From assembly GCA_905181745.1 (NCBI GenBank), contig CAJIYV010000098.1:1-14738 (forward strand): 14,738 nt of DNA, in the 5' to 3' direction. Both the position numbers and the translations under genes were made by a program. Origin of the DNA: an uncultured Actinomycetes bacterium. Its GTDB lineage: Bacteria; Actinomycetota; Actinomycetes; S36-B12. Shown here in pieces: positions 11,695-14,738 of the stretch; position 1 is the stretch's first letter; every line of letters begins with the position of its first letter. A model generated the notes under the pieces. It was not told where the DNA came from, did no database searches, and saw only the letters and a list, made by a program, of their open reading frames with translations.

Positions 11695-13331
11695 CAGATC
11701 CCAATTCCACTTGTTGTAGTGACCAGCTCACCGTGGGGTGAACGGTGTGAAACTAGCCGAACCTCGAAATCGGTTCTGCTCTCGGGGTAGTCCTCACGCC
11801 AATGTGACCCTCTAGTCTCCTGTCGCATCAATGCGTTCGCAATCAGCACCTGTGAGACCGTGAACAAATTGGCGCTCTCCCAATCCTCTGTACACGCACG
11901 CGCACCAGTGCGCTCAATCTTGGCTAGCCAAGTCTTCGCATGAGTGAGTGATGCTTCACTTCGAAGGACCCCGGCATTGCGATCCATGACACTTTGCATG
12001 TCACGCCTGACTCGGTGCGGGATTAGATACGAATCCTGCGGGGAGCCAACGACGTAGGTGTGGCGTTCTAGTTGATCAGACTCTATTGCAGTCATAATCC
12101 GCCGGGAGTACACCAGCCCTTCCAGTAATGAATTTGATGCCAGTCGGTTAGCCCCGTGGACACCGGTGCACGCAACTTCACCCGCTGCATAGAGCCCCGG
12201 AATATTGGTGCGACCAAATAGATCGGTTACCACCCCACCAGAAACATAGTGCTGCGCAGGACCCACCGGTATCAAGTCAGTAACTGGGTCGATTCCACGA
12301 GAGCGAGCACTGGCAAGGATCGTGGGAAATCTGCGCACCCACGTGTCAGCGCCCAGCACTCGTCCATCAAGCCATACGTGCGCAGAGCCGAAAGCCCGCA
12401 TCTTTTTCATAATTTCTTTTGCGACAATGTCCCGTGGAGCTAGATCGCCCAGTTCATGGACTGATGGCATGAACGGTTGTAGGTCAGGATCAAGGAGCTT
12501 CGCGCCCTCGCCGCGCACAGCCTCACTCACAAGTGGCTGCTGTCCCTGAGCAAGGGGGCCTAGCCATAAAACGGTTGGATGAAATTGCACAAACTCAAGG
12601 TCCGCAATTACCGCGCCTGCCCTCAGCGCGAGCGCGATTCCGTCACCGGTCGAAACATATGGATTTGTGGTCTGCCCGAAGACCTGGCCAAAACCGCCGG
12701 TAGTCAAAATTACCGCCGGCGCAAGTGCCGCCCCAATCCCATCTCGCTGGCCCGAGCCCATCACGTGCAGAGTCACTCCCTGCGTCGCGCCATGTGCATC
12801 AGTAATCAGATCTAGCGCGAGTGCATTTTCAATTATTTCAATACCCGGATCATTAAGTACCGCAGAAACCAATGCGCGGGAAATTTCTGCACCTGTTGCA
12901 TCTCCACCGGCGTGGGCAATGCGATCACGCTTATGCCCGCCTTCCCTTGTGAGGGAGATCGCACCGCTGGGCTCACGATCAAAGTTGGCACCCAGCAAGA
13001 TCAGGTCGCGTACGGCTTGCGGGCCTTCTGTGACCAACACCTCGACCGCTTGTGGGTTACACAAGCCGGCGCCGGCAGTAACGGTGTCGTCACGGTGCTG
13101 TGACGGGGAATCGTCCTCCGACATTGCAGCGGCAATACCACCCTGGGCCCATCGGGTTGACCCTTCATCTATCTGGGCCTTGGTCAGGATCACAACTTTT
13201 CGCCCAGCCGCCCGCGCATGAATTGCAGCCGAGAGACCCGCAACGCCCGATCCGATCACAATGACATCAGATTCGATCTCCCAGCCGGGTGGGTCTGATG
13301 TCAGCCAGCGGGGAATATGAATTTTGCTCAT
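11694..13331 (-). CDS. nadB: L-aspartate oxidase
   Basis: This FAD-dependent enzyme oxidises L-aspartate to iminoaspartate, the first step of de novo NAD synthesis. The protein has 545 residues and belongs to the succinate dehydrogenase/fumarate reductase flavoprotein family. The FAD site is GSGVAGLSAA (27-36), then STRWAQGGIAA (58-68) and HAGGDATGAEI (140-150). Substrate and catalytic residues line up with E. coli NadB at a constant offset of ten: Arg300 in DLAPRDIVAKEI (E. coli Arg290), His361 in PAQHYVSGG (His351) and Arg396 in VHGANRLASNSLLEG (Arg386). The helical C-terminal domain ends with a typical RGSHWREDYPE (507-517). The ATG start at 13331 has AAGGAA upstream. It follows panC by 15 bp and overlaps nadC. 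The spacing leaves no room for the panD that I recall between panC and nadB in streptomycetes. Confidence 0.97.
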   Translation of the reverse strand: MSKIHIPRWLTSDPPGWEIESDVIVIGSGVAGLSAAIHARAAGRKVVILTKAQIDEGSTRWAQGGIAAAMSEDDSPSQHRDDTVTAGAGLCNPQAVEVLVTEGPQAVRDLILLGANFDREPSGAISLTREGGHKRDRIAHAGGDATGAEISRALVSAVLNDPGIEIIENALALDLITDAHGATQGVTLHVMGSGQRDGIGAALAPAVILTTGGFGQVFGQTTNPYVSTGDGIALALRAGAVIADLEFVQFHPTVLWLGPLAQGQQPLVSEAVRGEGAKLLDPDLQPFMPSVHELGDLAPRDIVAKEIMKKMRAFGSAHVWLDGRVLGADTWVRRFPTILASARSRGIDPVTDLIPVGPAQHYVSGGVVTDLFGRTNIPGLYAAGEVACTGVHGANRLASNSLLEGLVYSRRIMTAIESDQLERHTYVVGSPQDSYLIPHRVRRDMQSVMDRNAGVLRSEASLTHAKTWLAKIERTGARACTEDWESANLFTVSQVLIANALMRQETRGSHWREDYPESRTDFEVRLVSHRSPHGELVTTTSGIGI

Positions 13332-13346
13332 CTGGTCTTCATTTCC

Positions 13347-14180
13347 TTAAATTGGCATATTGTCAATCAATCGGGTGCCCCCCAGAACTCCCGCATACAG
13401 CAGGCGACCCTCGGGGTTTGGGTCAGTGACGGCAAGCTCCTGGGATAAGTCATTGCTCATGGCCACCAAGTAGCTAGTCTCAATTTTACCGTCCACGACA
13501 AATCGTGCAGCACGCAATTTTTCTGCGACGCTGCCGTCCGTTTCTTGGGCAATGACCAAAGCCTGTGAAATCACAGTTGCCTGGCTCCTCTGATCGGAAT
13601 CAAGAAACATGTTTCGTGAACTCATGGCCAGTCCATCAGGCTCGCGACGCGTCGGAGTGCCAATAATCTGAACAGGAAAGTTCAATTGGCGCACCATTTG
13701 CGAAATTAGGATTAACTGTTGGTAGTCCTTTTCACCGAAAAATGCACAATCGGGTTTTGTTAGGTTCAAAAGTTTCGCAACGATTGTTAATACACCCGTG
13801 AAATGGCCAGGGCGGTCGGCACCCTCTAAAATTTCGCCCAGCGGCCCCGGATGCACACTTACATATTCGGACGGGGCACCTGCGTCCGGGTACATTTGAG
13901 CCGCACTCGGCGCAAAGACAATGTCGACACCGCTCGTGTAACATTTTTCGAAATCACTCTCCAAAGTTCTGGGGTAGTGCTCAAATTCTGCAGTCTGTCC
14001 GAACTGGGTGGGATTCACAAAAATCGTGACCACAACTTCACCATTTGAGCCCACTCGCTCTCTCGCCGCATCGACTAGATCCAGATGACCTTGATGCAAT
14101 GCACCCATTGTCGGCACTACTGCACGATTGCCCCCATTTTTTCTCTCAAGTTCACCGGACAGGTGAATCAGTTTTGTCAC
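13347..14180 (-). CDS. panC: Pantothenate synthetase (pantoate--beta-alanine ligase)
   Basis: This enzyme joins pantoate and beta-alanine using ATP, via a pantoyl adenylate, to make pantothenate. The protein has 277 residues, the normal size. Motifs of the HIGH-type nucleotidyl transferase fold are PTMGALHQGH (23-32, with His29 and His32), FVNPTQF (54-60), RPGHFTGV (123-130), FFGEKDYQQ (147-155) and the KMSKS-like REPDGLAMSSRN (169-180). The GTG start at 14180 overlaps the stop of the upstream DUF2520 gene by four bases (GTGA), so translation is coupled. The beta-alanine partner enzyme PanD and the pantoate pathway gene panB are not in the window. Confidence 0.97.
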   Translation of the reverse strand: MTKLIHLSGELERKNGGNRAVVPTMGALHQGHLDLVDAARERVGSNGEVVVTIFVNPTQFGQTAEFEHYPRTLESDFEKCYTSGVDIVFAPSAAQMYPDAGAPSEYVSVHPGPLGEILEGADRPGHFTGVLTIVAKLLNLTKPDCAFFGEKDYQQLILISQMVRQLNFPVQIIGTPTRREPDGLAMSSRNMFLDSDQRSQATVISQALVIAQETDGSVAEKLRAARFVVDGKIETSYLVAMSNDLSQELAVTDPNPEGRLLYAGVLGGTRLIDNMPI

Positions 14181-14738
14181 GGAGTTTCACCTAACTCAAT
14201 GAGAAGGTCGGCCGCTTGGTCAACAGAAAGCACACCAGCATCAAGTGCTCGATCCGTTGCCAGCCGTGCCAGGGCTCGGTAAGCATTTTGTGAACTTGGA
14301 CGTTCCTGTAATGCGTCTAGGTGTGTGCGAATCACTTCACGGTCTCCTCGAGCTACCGGACCAGTCAATCCCTTGTCTCCTAAACGCAAGGCATTATCCA
14401 GCGATGCACTTAATAATGGTGCCAGTAATCGTTGAGGGTTTTCCATGCCCCACTCACCTAAGAGAGAAACGGCTTCGTTGACCAAAACATTGAGGTAATT
14501 CGAACTGAGGACCATCGCGGTGTGGTAGATCGCTCGCGCCTCTTCTGGAACCCAGAGAGGTTCCCCACCCATCTCGACAACGAGGGCCTCGGCCACTGGG
14601 CGCAGAATTTCCGTGGTGGTAACACCGAAAGGGGTGTCAACTAAACGAGCCAAGTCAATGCTGGTCCCGGTAAATGTCATTGCCGGATGAATGGCCATGG
14701 GCGATATTTGCGGAGCGGTATCGCACACTGAGATTCCG
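14177..14738 (-). CDS. Rossmann-like/DUF2520 protein, possible ketopantoate reductase (5' end cut by window edge)
   Basis: The frame is open to the right edge, giving 186 visible residues plus the stop; the N-terminal Rossmann domain is mostly outside. The visible part starts at the end of the Rossmann fold, reads MAIHPAMTFTGT (a family hallmark), and continues through the helical DUF2520 domain. There, HTAMVLSSNYLNVLVNEAV and LTGPVARGD are characteristic. By my recollection, some family members, such as PanG of Francisella, act as alternative ketopantoate reductases, making pantoate with NADPH. The four-base overlap with panC, which consumes pantoate, supports that role here, but it is an inference. 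In M. tuberculosis the related gene also lies beside panC. A GTG at 14726-14728 lies in frame but is internal, because conserved sequence continues upstream. Confidence 0.85.
   Translation of the reverse strand, partial: GISVCDTAPQISPMAIHPAMTFTGTSIDLARLVDTPFGVTTTEILRPVAEALVVEMGGEPLWVPEEARAIYHTAMVLSSNYLNVLVNEAVSLLGEWGMENPQRLLAPLLSASLDNALRLGDKGLTGPVARGDREVIRTHLDALQERPSSQNAYRALARLATDRALDAGVLSVDQAADLLIELGETP

Noticed and set aside
11180..11719. 179-codon open frame on the plus strand opposite nadC
   Set aside because: Antisense shadow of nadC with no recognisable motif, start context or spacing to neighbours.
12667..13221. 184-codon open frame on the plus strand opposite nadB
   Set aside because: Antisense to a gene with all catalytic residues in place; composition is Ser/Pro/Ala-rich without motifs.
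1..14738. A defence system, toxin-antitoxin pair, prophage, biosynthetic cluster, CRISPR array or insertion sequence
   Set aside because: All gene space is accounted for by housekeeping genes. I found no transposase, repeat array, terminal inverted repeats, integrase or effector domain, and no shift in codon use or composition that would suggest an island.

Overview
The window is a dense piece of chromosome from an actinobacterium (Actinomycetota) with roughly balanced base composition. Three things suggest this. The ClpC N-domain is nearly identical to what I recall of mycobacterial ClpC1. The gene order resembles the actinobacterial disA-radA / mutY / clpC / lysS / coaX-panC-DUF2520-folK neighbourhood (Rv3587c to Rv3606c in M. 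tuberculosis, from memory). Several genes start with GTG directly behind a -10-like hexamer with no Shine-Dalgarno sequence, a leaderless pattern common in this phylum. The moderate GC content suggests a small-genome, possibly aquatic lineage, but I cannot place it further.

Layout. (1) 1-1846: a partial membrane-anchored protein like Rv3587c (minus strand, cut by the left edge), divergent from mutY (plus), whose 3' end overlaps by 15 bp a small single-span membrane protein gene (minus). (2) 1847-7292: clpC (minus) and ppc (plus) diverge from a 157-bp region that holds a ClgR-like palindrome, an inverted repeat and probable promoters. (3) 7293-9337: lysS followed by an ArgA-type N-acetyltransferase with a 4-bp overlap (minus). 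(4) 9338-10030: a lone HAD-family hydrolase (plus), divergent from lysS and convergent with the next operon. (5) 10037-14738: a tight cofactor operon on the minus strand, DUF2520 (cut by the right edge) - panC - nadB - nadC - coaX, with junctions that overlap by 4 or 1 bp or leave a 15-bp gap.

How the genes fit together. The right-hand operon joins pantothenate/CoA synthesis (a possible ketopantoate reductase of the DUF2520 family, PanC and CoaX) with de novo NAD synthesis (NadB, NadC). NadB uses L-aspartate. PEP carboxylase in the same window makes oxaloacetate, the precursor of aspartate. ClpC and MutY handle protein and DNA quality control, and lysS supplies charged lysine tRNA. Compared with the order I recall from other actinobacteria, panD is missing between panC and nadB, and lsr2 is missing between clpC and lysS, where ppc sits instead.

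No stretch longer than 160 bp lacks a gene. I see no tRNA, rRNA, CRISPR array, insertion sequence, phage gene, toxin-antitoxin or defence locus. This is mostly an ordinary housekeeping region, and I find no convincing new biological system. The points worth a second look are regulatory sites, changes in gene order, a very similar direct repeat inside clpC, an unusual HAD active-site motif, and the DUF2520-panC coupling.
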